9,154 nucleotides of DNA from Candidatus Aminicenantota bacterium. Its GTDB lineage: Bacteria; Acidobacteriota; Aminicenantia; UBA2199. Both the position numbers and the translations under genes were made by a program. The stretch's first letter is position 1, and each line of letters opens with the position of its first letter. The notes below the pieces were generated by a model. It had not been told where the DNA came from, did no database searches, and saw only the letters and a list, made by a program, of their open reading frames with translations. Shown here piece by piece: positions 1-5,506 of this stretch. The stretch lies in assembly GCA_020355945.1 (NCBI GenBank), contig CP070627.1:4593539-4602692 (forward strand). Direction: 5' to 3'.

Positions 1-1387
1 CACCATAGACGGAGTAGGAGAATGGGATACCCTGACCATTGGAAAGGGTTCGGGAAACCATATCGAGATCAAAAAGACCATCCACTTCCCCCACTCCCTG
101 GGCCTGCTTTATTCAGCTTTTACCTATTTTAACGGTTTTCGCGTCAACTCCGGCGAGTACAAATTAATGGGCCTGGCTCCCTACGGCGAACCCAAATACG
201 TTAACACCATTTACGATAACCTGATAGATGTAAAAAATGACGGTTCTTTCCGGTTAAACTTAAATTATTTCAATTACCACATCGGGCTTACCATGACTAA
301 CCGGAAATTTAATCAATTATTCGGCGCCAGGCCGCGAAAACCGGAAACACCTATCCGCCAGGTAGACATGGATATGGCTGCTTCTGTCCAGGTAGTATTG
401 GAAGAAACAGTGGAAAAGATTGTCCTTCATACTAAAAAAGAAATCGGCGGAGACAACCTGGCCCTGGCAGGGGGCGTGGCATTGAACTGCGTTGCCAACG
501 GCAAGATACTAAGAAAACAAATTTTCAAAAATATCTGGGTTCAACCCGCTTCCGGTGATGCCGGGGGCGCTGTAGGCGCTGCTCTATACGTTTGGTACCA
601 ACACCTGGACAACCAACGACCGGTCAATGAAAAACACGATTCACAAAACGGTTCGTTCCTGGGGCCTTCTTTTAGTGAAGAAACCATCCGGGCCTTCCTG
701 GATGAAAACCAGGTGCAATATAAAAAATTAAGAGAAGAAGAAATACCGGCAGCCGCGGCTGAACTTTTGGATGCGGAGAAAGTGATCGGTATTTTTCACG
801 GGCGCATGGAATATGGGCCGCGTGCTTTGGGGCATCGAAGCATTATCGGCGATGCCCGCTCTGAAAAAATGCAAAAAATTATGAATATTAAAATAAAATT
901 CAGGGAATCTTTTCGCCCTTTTGCACCTTCCCTTTTGGAAGAAGAACTGGCTGACTATTTTGATTTTAACCAACCGTCACCCTATATGCTGTTGGTCTAT
1001 GATGTAAAAAAGGATAAACGACTGGATATTCCCGGGGAGGCAAAAAACAAAAAAGGCCTTGAAAAACTGGCGGTGAAGCGGTCAGTGATACCGGCTATTA
1101 CCCATGTGGACTGGTCCGCCCGCATTCATACCGTCAATGAAAAGGTAAATCCCTTGTTCTATAAAATTATCCGGGCATTTTATCAACGAACCGGCTGCCC
1201 GGTGATTATCAATACCTCGTTTAATGTTAGGGGTGAACCTATTGTTAATAGCCCCGGAGATGCCTATAAAGTATTTAAAAATACAGATATGGATTTTTTA
1301 TTATTGGAGGGTTTTTTAATTGAAAAAAAAGACGCAGACAGGAAAAAAATTGACCATGAGTGGATTAAACAATTTCCTTTGGATTAA
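1..1387 (+). CDS. NodU/CmcH-family O-carbamoyltransferase, 5' end cut by window
   Basis: This enzyme family moves a carbamoyl group from carbamoyl phosphate, via carbamoyl-adenylate, to a hydroxyl on a small molecule, sugar or antibiotic (NodU, CmcH, TobZ, SxtI). The reading frame is open from base 2, giving 461 visible residues. It enters at TIDGVGEWDTLTIGKG, a segment of the Kae1-like (ASKHA-fold) N-terminal domain, so the real start lies upstream and roughly 100-150 residues are missing relative to the usual 570-610. The Kae1-like glycine-rich motif AGGVALNCVANG lies at 467-502. The YrdC-like C-terminal domain has the family hallmark GRMEYGPRALGHRSIIGDAR (from 800) and NTSFNVRGEPIVNSPGDA (from 1211). 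An internal ATG at 167 is not the start, because homology runs through it. The SxtJ-type gene follows after 34 bp, suggesting one operon. The substrate cannot be read from sequence. The family call is very sure. Confidence 0.96.
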   Translation, partial: TIDGVGEWDTLTIGKGSGNHIEIKKTIHFPHSLGLLYSAFTYFNGFRVNSGEYKLMGLAPYGEPKYVNTIYDNLIDVKNDGSFRLNLNYFNYHIGLTMTNRKFNQLFGARPRKPETPIRQVDMDMAASVQVVLEETVEKIVLHTKKEIGGDNLALAGGVALNCVANGKILRKQIFKNIWVQPASGDAGGAVGAALYVWYQHLDNQRPVNEKHDSQNGSFLGPSFSEETIRAFLDENQVQYKKLREEEIPAAAAELLDAEKVIGIFHGRMEYGPRALGHRSIIGDARSEKMQKIMNIKIKFRESFRPFAPSLLEEELADYFDFNQPSPYMLLVYDVKKDKRLDIPGEAKNKKGLEKLAVKRSVIPAITHVDWSARIHTVNEKVNPLFYKIIRAFYQRTGCPVIINTSFNVRGEPIVNSPGDAYKVFKNTDMDFLLLEGFLIEKKDADRKKIDHEWIKQFPLD

Positions 1388-1406
1388 TGACCGTAAAAAA
1401 CGCGAA

Positions 1407-1414
1407 AAGGAAGG
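1407..1414 (+). promoter_or_regulatory. Ribosome binding site for the SxtJ-type gene
   Basis: The purine run AAGGAAGG ends 7 bases before the ATG at 1422 and supports that start. Confidence 0.7.
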
Positions 1415-1421
1415 TTATTGA

Positions 1422-1805
1422 ATGAATAAAAAAACACTCAATACAGCGATTTTCTTTACGATACTTTATTGGTTGTTGGTCTATTTCCTGGTGATTAAAA
1501 GAAAATTTTTGGTCAAGGAATTGAACCTGGCTGCTGTACTGGTGCTTATCTTGATTAACCTGGTGATTATTTTATGTTCCGGGTTTTTGCGGCCGGTGTT
1601 TGAGTTGGTATTAAAGGTAACCCAGAAAATCGGCACCTTGATTTTCGGTTTGATTACCACGGTTGTTTATTTTTTCATTCTTACGCCGATTGCATTGTTC
1701 AAGCGGTTGACTGGTAAACAACTAATGAATGTCAGGATTGAAAAGGATAAAGACAGCTATTATGAAGCATGGGAACTTCCCGGTAATATTGAAAAACAAT
1801 ATTAA
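1422..1805 (+). CDS. SxtJ-family small membrane protein
   Basis: A 127-residue protein with three hydrophobic segments at about 8-25, 36-54 and 70-92, then a short charged tail (residues 94-127) containing VRIEKDKDSYYEAWE. This layout, the length and the SYY/SYW-like tail fit the SxtJ family, known from saxitoxin clusters and from many bacterial loci next to O-carbamoyltransferases. Its biochemical role is not established. The fixed association suggests that it anchors or assists the carbamoyltransferase at the inner membrane, which is inference. It starts 34 bp after the carbamoyltransferase stop with a good Shine-Dalgarno. The next gene of the trio, the DUF5989 microprotein, lies 186 bp downstream, separated by a repeat element. 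Assignment rests on remembered family features plus context. Confidence 0.8.
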   Translation: MNKKTLNTAIFFTILYWLLVYFLVIKRKFLVKELNLAAVLVLILINLVIILCSGFLRPVFELVLKVTQKIGTLIFGLITTVVYFFILTPIALFKRLTGKQLMNVRIEKDKDSYYEAWELPGNIEKQY

Positions 1806-1810
1806 AATTA

Positions 1811-1938
1811 GCCACAGAGGACACAGAGAACACAGAGGGGGTGGCACCCCCCACCTATTATTGCTGCAGGAATACGCAAATGCCGGAGAAAAAATTTTGG
1901 AATGAAAACAAGGTTTTGCAACATAGTAACACAGAGGA
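1811..1938. repeat. ACACAGAGG-type intergenic repeat element with G5T/AC5 hairpin
   Basis: Three tandem 9-bp units, CACAGAGGA (1813-1821), CACAGAGAA (1822-1830) and CACAGAGGG (1831-1839), run into a hairpin GGGGGT (1837-1842)/ACCCCC (1846-1851) with a GGC loop. A fourth CACAGAGGA unit is at 1930-1938. Similar ACAGAGGACACAGAG strings recur between genes in many environmental bacterial genomes (from memory), which suggests a dispersed non-coding repeat. It splits an otherwise conserved gene group. No convincing protein is seen in this gap apart from the 16-codon frame listed separately. Confidence 0.65.
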
Positions 1939-1944
1939 GAAAAG

Positions 1945-1995
1945 ATGCCGCGCACCAACAGGGATGTATGTGTTAAGGGTAGGAGTTTAGCATGA
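1945..1995 (+). CDS. Possible 16-codon leader peptide overlapping the DUF5989 start
   Basis: An ATG at 1945 has AGGAG five bases upstream (1935-1939) and opens a 16-codon frame (MPRTNRDVCVKGRSLA). Its TGA (1993-1995) overlaps the next gene's ATG (1992-1994) in an ATGA arrangement typical of translational coupling. No homologue is recognised, and so short a frame next to a repeat could easily be chance. The DUF5989 gene also has its own Shine-Dalgarno, so coupling would not be essential. Confidence 0.2.
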   Translation: MPRTNRDVCVKGRSLA

Positions 1996-2147
1996 AATTA
2001 CAGATATTAAAGGAAATGTTTGAGTTTCTTCGGGAAAAGAAGAAATATTGGTTGATACCGATAATTATTATCCTGTTGTTGATCGGTATCTTGATTGTAT
2101 TGACCCAGGGTTCGGCGATTGCGCCGTTTATTTATACGTTGTTTTAA
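1992..2147 (+). CDS. DUF5989-family 51-aa membrane microprotein (SxtK-like)
   Basis: The 51 residues begin MKLQILKEMFEFLREKKKYW, an amphipathic charged helix. One transmembrane helix follows (about 21-38, LIPIIIILLLIGILIVLT), then the ending QGSAIAPFIYTLF. This plan, especially the QGSA-(I/V)-APFIYTLF tail, is what I recall of the DUF5989 family, usually near 50 aa and next to carbamoyltransferase and SxtJ genes. It is the likely counterpart of SxtK of saxitoxin clusters. The start is backed by AGGAG at 1981-1985, six bases upstream. The lysine/arginine-rich N-terminus suggests an N-in, C-out topology. Function is unknown; it may be a membrane partner of the carbamoyltransferase or SxtJ. Its small size makes it easy to miss in automated annotation. 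Confidence 0.85.
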   Translation: MKLQILKEMFEFLREKKKYWLIPIIIILLLIGILIVLTQGSAIAPFIYTLF

Positions 2148-2177
2148 GTTGAAGGCTTCGCCCTTCTCCGGAGACGT

Positions 2178-2270
2178 ATGAAAAAAAAGAGGCACACGAA
2201 TTACTCGAATTAACACGAATTATTTTAACTTTTTTTCGCGTAATTCGTGTAATTCGTGGGCTATTTTCAT
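2178..2270. repeat. AATTCGTG-type intergenic inverted repeat
   Basis: The left arm at 2195-2212 (CACGAATTACTCGAATTA) pairs with the right arm at 2241-2258 at 17 of 18 positions across a 28-bp loop. A further CACGAATTA unit sits in the loop (2214-2222), and outer ATGAAAA (2178-2184)/TTTTCAT (2264-2270) sequences extend the dyad. Repeats built from AATTCGTGTAATTCGTG are familiar from intergenic regions of many environmental bacteria, so this is probably a dispersed palindromic element. It fills most of the gap before the SGNH gene and could act as an RNA hairpin that tunes its expression. Confidence 0.7.
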
Positions 2271-2281
2271 AGAAGGCAAAA

Positions 2282-4420
2282 ATGAAAAAAAAAACGAAAA
2301 GTTGGCGGCGTTGGTTATATGGGTTTATTGCTATTGTGGTTATCCCGGTTTTGTTTTTTTTGTTATTGGAAATAGGACTGCGGATTGGTGGTTACGGGTA
2401 TCCCACTGCAGCTTTAGTTAAGTATAACTGGAATGGTAAAAGGGCATATTGTGATAATTATAAATTTACCTGGCGATTTTTTCCCCGGGTGATTGCCAGG
2501 GAAGCTGACCCGTTTATTTTTTTAGGGAAAAAACCGGCTGATACCTATCGTATTTTTGTGATGGGAGGTTCGGCTGCTCAAGGGGTTCCGGATGGTGCTT
2601 TTAGTTTTAGTCGGATTCTTTGGGTGATGCTTCGCGAAGCTTATCCGGGCGTGAATTTTGAAGTCATTAATACAGCCATTACAGCCATCAATTCCCATGT
2701 GGTATTAGAAATTGTAAAAGATTGTGTGCGTCATGAGCCTGATCTTTTCGTGGTTTACATGGGAAATAATGAAGTAGTAGGGCCTTATGGGGCTGGTACT
2801 GTATTTGGCCAGGTTTCTTCTAACCTTTCCTTGATTCGTACCGGTATTTATCTTAATACCACGCGGTTGGGGCAGTTGTTGGGAAACCTGGTGAAATCCA
2901 CTGGTGGAGGAAAGAAGGCGCCCGGGGAATGGCGGGGATTAGAGATGTTTTTGGAGAAGCAGGTAAGAGCAAAGGACCCTGGTTTGGCATATGTTTACAA
3001 CCATTTCCGGAGAAACCTGGAAGATATCCGCCGCATTGCCCGTAAAAGTGGTGCTTCTATTGTTTTTAGTACGGTGGGGTGTAATTTGAAAGATAACCCG
3101 CCGTTTGCTTCCTTACATCGGCAAGGTATGAGCGAACCGGGTAAACAAAAATGGAATCGGTTTTATCGCCAGGGAGAGACGTATGAAAGCGCCGGTCAAT
3201 ACAATGAAGCAGTGGAGCAATATTTAGCTGCGGTTGATATCGATGATCATTACGCAGCCTTGCAATTTCGTTTGGGGCGCTGTTATCGGATGTTAGGGGA
3301 ATATGAAAAAGCAAAGGAGAGGTATATTCGGGCCCGGGAATTGGATACGCTGCGATTTCGTGCAGACAGTCGTATCAACCGGATCATCCGCCAGGTGGTT
3401 GAGAAAGGTTCGGATTCGGGTGTAGTATTGGCGGATGCGGTTAAGGCTTTTGAAGTTAACAGCCCTCACCAGGCTCCCGGCAAAGAATTTTTTTATGAGC
3501 ATGTACATATGAAATTCAAAGGCAATTATTTGTTGGCTAAGACTATTTTTCAAAAAATCCGGGGGATACTTCCCGGATGGGTAACGGATCGTAAATCCCG
3601 GGACCAATTATTGTTGAGTGAAGGAGAGTGTGCCCGGTTATTGGCTTATACGGATTGGGACAGGTTCAACCTTGTGTATCGTATGTTAAACAATTATATT
3701 CGCAAACCGCCTTACAGCAATCAGCTTTATCATAAGGAGCGGGTAGAAGAGATGGAGCAAAAGCTTGGAGAGTTGGCGGTTTTTTTGGCGCCAGGGGCAT
3801 TGGAGAAGTCTGCGGCTCAATATGAAGCTGCTGTTGGGCATTGGCCCTCTGATTGGTGGTTGTATTCAAAACATGCGCAATTGCTTTTCAGGGATATGAA
3901 AAAGTACCCGGAAGCGGCACAGCAGTATCGAAAGGTACAGGAATATTTGCCTCATGCTTATCAGGGGTATGCGGGGTTAGGGTTTGTTTTGCGTTTACAG
4001 GGTCGATTGGAGGAAGCCATTGAAGAGCAATTAGAGGCGGTGCGAATTAATCCTTATAAAGCGGATGTTCATAACAACCTGGCTGTTACCTACCAGATGA
4101 AGGGCCAGGTGGAAAAGGCAGAGGAGTATTATAATAAAGCCCTTCAATTGCAGCCCCATTTTGTGGCTGCTTATTGTAATTTAGGGTTATTGTTGGGTGA
4201 GCAGGGCAGGTTTGCGGAAGCGGTGGTTCTATGTCGTCGGGGTTTGGAAGTGAATCCTGATTCGTGGGCGTTGTATCACAGTTTAGGGGTTATTTTGCAT
4301 AAGCAGGGAGAGAAAGAAGAGGCGATCAAGGTGCTGCGTAAGGCGTTAAAGATCGATCCTGAGGCGGTTCGCAGTCGTGAATTGTTAAACAACATCCTGA
4401 GAGAAAAATCAAAGTTTTAG
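2282..4420 (+). CDS. Membrane-anchored SGNH/GDSL-hydrolase-like protein with TPRs
   Basis: This 712-residue protein has a basic N-terminus and one transmembrane segment (about 13-32), so the rest probably faces the periplasm. SGNH-type blocks follow: MGGSAAQG (94-101, Ser97 the probable nucleophile), YMGNNEVVG (159-167, block III GxN-like) and EHVHMKFKGN (406-415, His409 matching the block V DxxH histidine with Glu in place of Asp). A TPR-like stretch (about 293-355, GQYNEAVEQYLAAVDIDD and GEYEKAKERYIRARELD) sits between blocks III and V, inside the hydrolase domain. More TPRs fill about 524-695. SGNH enzymes act as esterases or O-acyltransferases; the substrate here is unknown. GAAGG (2272-2276) precedes the ATG. 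Its place after the carbamoyltransferase, SxtJ and DUF5989 genes suggests a shared pathway acting on an extracytoplasmic substrate. Confidence 0.88.
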   Translation: MKKKTKSWRRWLYGFIAIVVIPVLFFLLLEIGLRIGGYGYPTAALVKYNWNGKRAYCDNYKFTWRFFPRVIAREADPFIFLGKKPADTYRIFVMGGSAAQGVPDGAFSFSRILWVMLREAYPGVNFEVINTAITAINSHVVLEIVKDCVRHEPDLFVVYMGNNEVVGPYGAGTVFGQVSSNLSLIRTGIYLNTTRLGQLLGNLVKSTGGGKKAPGEWRGLEMFLEKQVRAKDPGLAYVYNHFRRNLEDIRRIARKSGASIVFSTVGCNLKDNPPFASLHRQGMSEPGKQKWNRFYRQGETYESAGQYNEAVEQYLAAVDIDDHYAALQFRLGRCYRMLGEYEKAKERYIRARELDTLRFRADSRINRIIRQVVEKGSDSGVVLADAVKAFEVNSPHQAPGKEFFYEHVHMKFKGNYLLAKTIFQKIRGILPGWVTDRKSRDQLLLSEGECARLLAYTDWDRFNLVYRMLNNYIRKPPYSNQLYHKERVEEMEQKLGELAVFLAPGALEKSAAQYEAAVGHWPSDWWLYSKHAQLLFRDMKKYPEAAQQYRKVQEYLPHAYQGYAGLGFVLRLQGRLEEAIEEQLEAVRINPYKADVHNNLAVTYQMKGQVEKAEEYYNKALQLQPHFVAAYCNLGLLLGEQGRFAEAVVLCRRGLEVNPDSWALYHSLGVILHKQGEKEEAIKVLRKALKIDPEAVRSRELLNNILREKSKF

Positions 4421-4443
4421 GAAGAACATTTGGGGACGACATT

Positions 4444-4475
4444 CGGGACAGGCCAGTTATTGTTGTCCGGTTTTT
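4444..4475 (+). terminator. Probable rho-independent terminator after the SGNH gene
   Basis: CGGGACA (4444-4450) can pair with TGTCCGG (4464-4470) with one G-G mismatch and a 13-base loop. TTTTT follows at 4471-4475. It begins 23 bases after the SGNH stop codon. The stem is modest. Confidence 0.5.
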
Positions 4476-4563
4476 GACTATGATATCGAAATTCCATTTT
4501 CTCTTTCTCAAAAAAATGGAGAACAGGCTTAAGCGAACATGCAGGGGCAAGAGAGCAGGTTAG

Positions 4564-4583
4564 CCGTCATGAAAAAATGACGC
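4564..4583. promoter_or_regulatory. Dyad operator copy 1 (candidate enhancer-binding site)
   Basis: CCGTCAT-GAAAAA-ATGACGC: two 7-bp half-sites in inverted orientation, 6 bp apart, centred about 184 bp upstream of the predicted start at 4757. It shares its plan with the copies at 4586 and 4639. Confidence 0.65.
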
Positions 4584-4585
4584 AG

Positions 4586-4605
4586 GCGTCATTAATTTAT
4601 GACGC
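4586..4605. promoter_or_regulatory. Dyad operator copy 2 (candidate enhancer-binding site)
   Basis: GCGTCAT-TAATTT-ATGACGC is a perfect inverted repeat with a 6-bp spacer, centred 22 bp (two helical turns) from copy 1. The right half of copy 1 and the left half of this copy also form the palindrome ATGACGC-AG-GCGTCAT (4577-4592). Confidence 0.7.
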
Positions 4606-4607
4606 TT

Positions 4608-4633
4608 AAAAGGCCGATATTAATGGCTTTTTT
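4608..4633 (+). terminator. Weak hairpin plus T run, possible second terminator
   Basis: AAAA-(G)-GCC at 4608-4615 can pair with GGC-TTTT at 4625-4631 around a 9-base loop, with one bulged G and six T residues (4628-4633). The stem has only three GC pairs. It lies between operator copies 2 and 3. Confidence 0.25.
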
Positions 4634-4638
4634 CGAAA

Positions 4639-4658
4639 GCGTCACCAAAAAATGACGG
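4639..4658. promoter_or_regulatory. Dyad operator copy 3 (candidate enhancer-binding site)
   Basis: GCGTCAC-CAAAAA-ATGACGG keeps the 6-bp spacer and the half-site core. Its centre is 53 bp (about five helical turns) from copy 2 and about 109 bp upstream of the predicted start. Confidence 0.65.
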
Positions 4659-4702
4659 ATTTCAGTAAGGAATTTTAATTGCATTTTTGAAAATTTAAGT
4701 CA

Positions 4703-4715
4703 TATCAATGCTTTT
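4703..4715 (+). promoter_or_regulatory. IHF-like site between operators and promoter
   Basis: TATCAATGCTTTT matches the IHF consensus WATCAANNNNTTR at all fixed positions except the last. It lies between operator 3 and the -24/-12 promoter, where IHF often bends DNA at sigma-54 promoters. A single short match in AT-rich DNA is weak evidence. Confidence 0.4.
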
Positions 4716-4729
4716 GAGGCATACACCAG

Positions 4730-4746
4730 TTGGCATCATTCTTGCC
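4730..4746 (+). promoter_or_regulatory. Sigma-54 (-24/-12) promoter for the lipoprotein gene
   Basis: TTGGCATCATTCTTGCC carries GG at 4732-4733 and GC at 4744-4745 with the required ten bases between them. It matches the consensus TGGCAC-N5-TTGCW except T for C at the end of the -24 box and C at the last position. The start of transcription would be near 4757, giving a leader of about 66 bases. The three upstream dyads and the IHF-like site are what an RpoN promoter driven by an enhancer-binding protein normally needs. Confidence 0.75.
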
Positions 4747-4756
4747 TGACATATTG

Positions 4757-4780
4757 TGATAGGAATTGATGTTTCTATCA
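4757..4780 (+). other. Hairpin at the predicted 5' end of the lipoprotein mRNA
   Basis: TGATAGGAA (4757-4765) pairs with TTTCTATCA (4772-4780), nine pairs with one G-U, around the loop TTGATG. It starts at the base predicted as +1 and would protect the 5' end or occupy the leader ahead of the ribosome site. Confidence 0.5.
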
Positions 4781-4809
4781 GGTGAAACGAGAAAGATGAA
4801 ACAAAAAAA

Positions 4810-4815
4810 AGGAGG
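4810..4815 (+). promoter_or_regulatory. Strong Shine-Dalgarno of the lipoprotein gene
   Basis: AGGAGG lies seven bases before the ATG at 4823. It fixes the start there rather than at the in-frame codons at 4766-4799, which would put extra residues ahead of the signal peptide. Confidence 0.85.
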
Positions 4816-4822
4816 ATATATC

Positions 4823-5254
4823 ATGAGAACAACTAAGTTTTTTTTAACAGTGGCTATTCTGTCACTTATTTTAACTGTTGGATGCGGAAATGGGGACAGC
4901 AATGCGTTATTTGTCCAGGTTGAAGCTGCCCAGGGCTCTGCGGCCCCGGGGAATAGGGCGCCGGCTAATTTTTTAGTCGTTGTTACGGAATGCCAATCCG
5001 GAGCCCCTGTAACAAACCTTGTCCAATCAAATTTTGATGTCATCAATCATTTTTCAGTTCCAGGGCAAAAGTGTGGCTTTACCAATAACATTACTGCATT
5101 CAAGAATGTTGGAACCGGTGCTTACCGTATTCAAGTCGAACTATCTGGAAATATTCCTGATTGTACCTGGGTTAAAGGGGACAGCTTAACTCAAGTCATA
5201 GTTTCTTCAGGGGTTAAGAAAGGTCAAGGAACCGCTACTTTATCGATTAAATAG
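4823..5254 (+). CDS. Small secreted lipoprotein, function unknown
   Basis: A 143-residue precursor: basic n-region MRTTK, hydrophobic core to residue 20, then LTVG-C with Cys21 as the likely lipidated residue (the lipobox is a little atypical, with Thr at -3). After a short linker, residues 47-143 look like a beta-rich domain, with GAPVTNLVQSNFDV, GTGAYRIQVEL and a GQGTATLSI end. This resembles Ig-like or invasin-type modules with a PVTxLxxxNF pattern, though the family is not recognised. Cys57, Cys84 and Cys114 could include a disulfide pair. It stands alone between the sigma-54 promoter region and a Bax inhibitor gene with its own promoter. Its control suggests production under a specific stress, nutrient or surface signal (inference). 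Confidence 0.85.
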   Translation: MRTTKFFLTVAILSLILTVGCGNGDSNALFVQVEAAQGSAAPGNRAPANFLVVVTECQSGAPVTNLVQSNFDVINHFSVPGQKCGFTNNITAFKNVGTGAYRIQVELSGNIPDCTWVKGDSLTQVIVSSGVKKGQGTATLSIK

Positions 5255-5457
5255 TTTCAAGCACAGTTAAAGTAAATTCTTGCCTGATTTTCAGAGGTGC
5301 TATTCCCAAATTTATTATTACTTAGGAACCTATCCCGGCATTGGAATAATTGTGTCTGGTGCCTACCGGGAATTCCAGCGGACAATACGAATTTTGGTTT
5401 CAAACGCGGATGTCAGAAGATAATTTTGCCTTCGGCGATCAGGGGAGCTCCAAGGGG

Positions 5458-5486
5458 TTGATATGGGGATGGGGACATGGTAAAAT
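5458..5486 (+). promoter_or_regulatory. Extended -10 sigma-70 promoter for the Bax inhibitor-like gene
   Basis: TTGATA (5458-5463), a 17-bp spacer and TAAAAT (5481-5486) preceded by TGG form a near-consensus extended -10 promoter. Transcription would start near 5493, leaving a leader of only about 14 bases that is almost all Shine-Dalgarno (AGGAGG, 5496-5501). Confidence 0.65.
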
Positions 5487-5506
5487 AGTTACCCCAGGAG
5501 GTAAAA

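Larger units (their letters stand above)
4421..4822 (+). other. 402-bp non-coding regulatory region upstream of the lipoprotein
   Basis: No credible protein frame was found on either strand. In order it holds the terminator-like hairpin, an 8-bp perfect inverted repeat TCCATTTT/AAAATGGA (4493-4500/4513-4520), three CGTCA-dyad sites, a small AT-rich hairpin, an IHF-like site, a -24/-12 promoter, a 5' hairpin and the lipoprotein Shine-Dalgarno. These parts are listed separately. Confidence 0.75.

Noticed and set aside
1880..1989. A 36-codon frame from ATG 1880 through the CACAGAGG repeat gap
   Set aside because: It lacks a ribosome site and includes repeat sequence; nothing supports it as coding.
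1811..2270. A CRISPR array, considered because of the short repeated units
   Set aside because: The units are 9 bp tandem or palindromic half-sites, without 25-40 bp direct repeats or uniform spacers, and no cas gene is present.
4705..5046. A 113-codon minus-strand frame across the lipoprotein gene
   Set aside because: It is antisense to a gene with a clear signal peptide and Shine-Dalgarno, and it crosses the regulatory region.
5277..5287. A second TTCTTGCCTGA, identical to the -12 part of the sigma-54 promoter at 4739-4749
   Set aside because: The required GG ten bases upstream is absent (AA at that position), so it is not a -24/-12 promoter.
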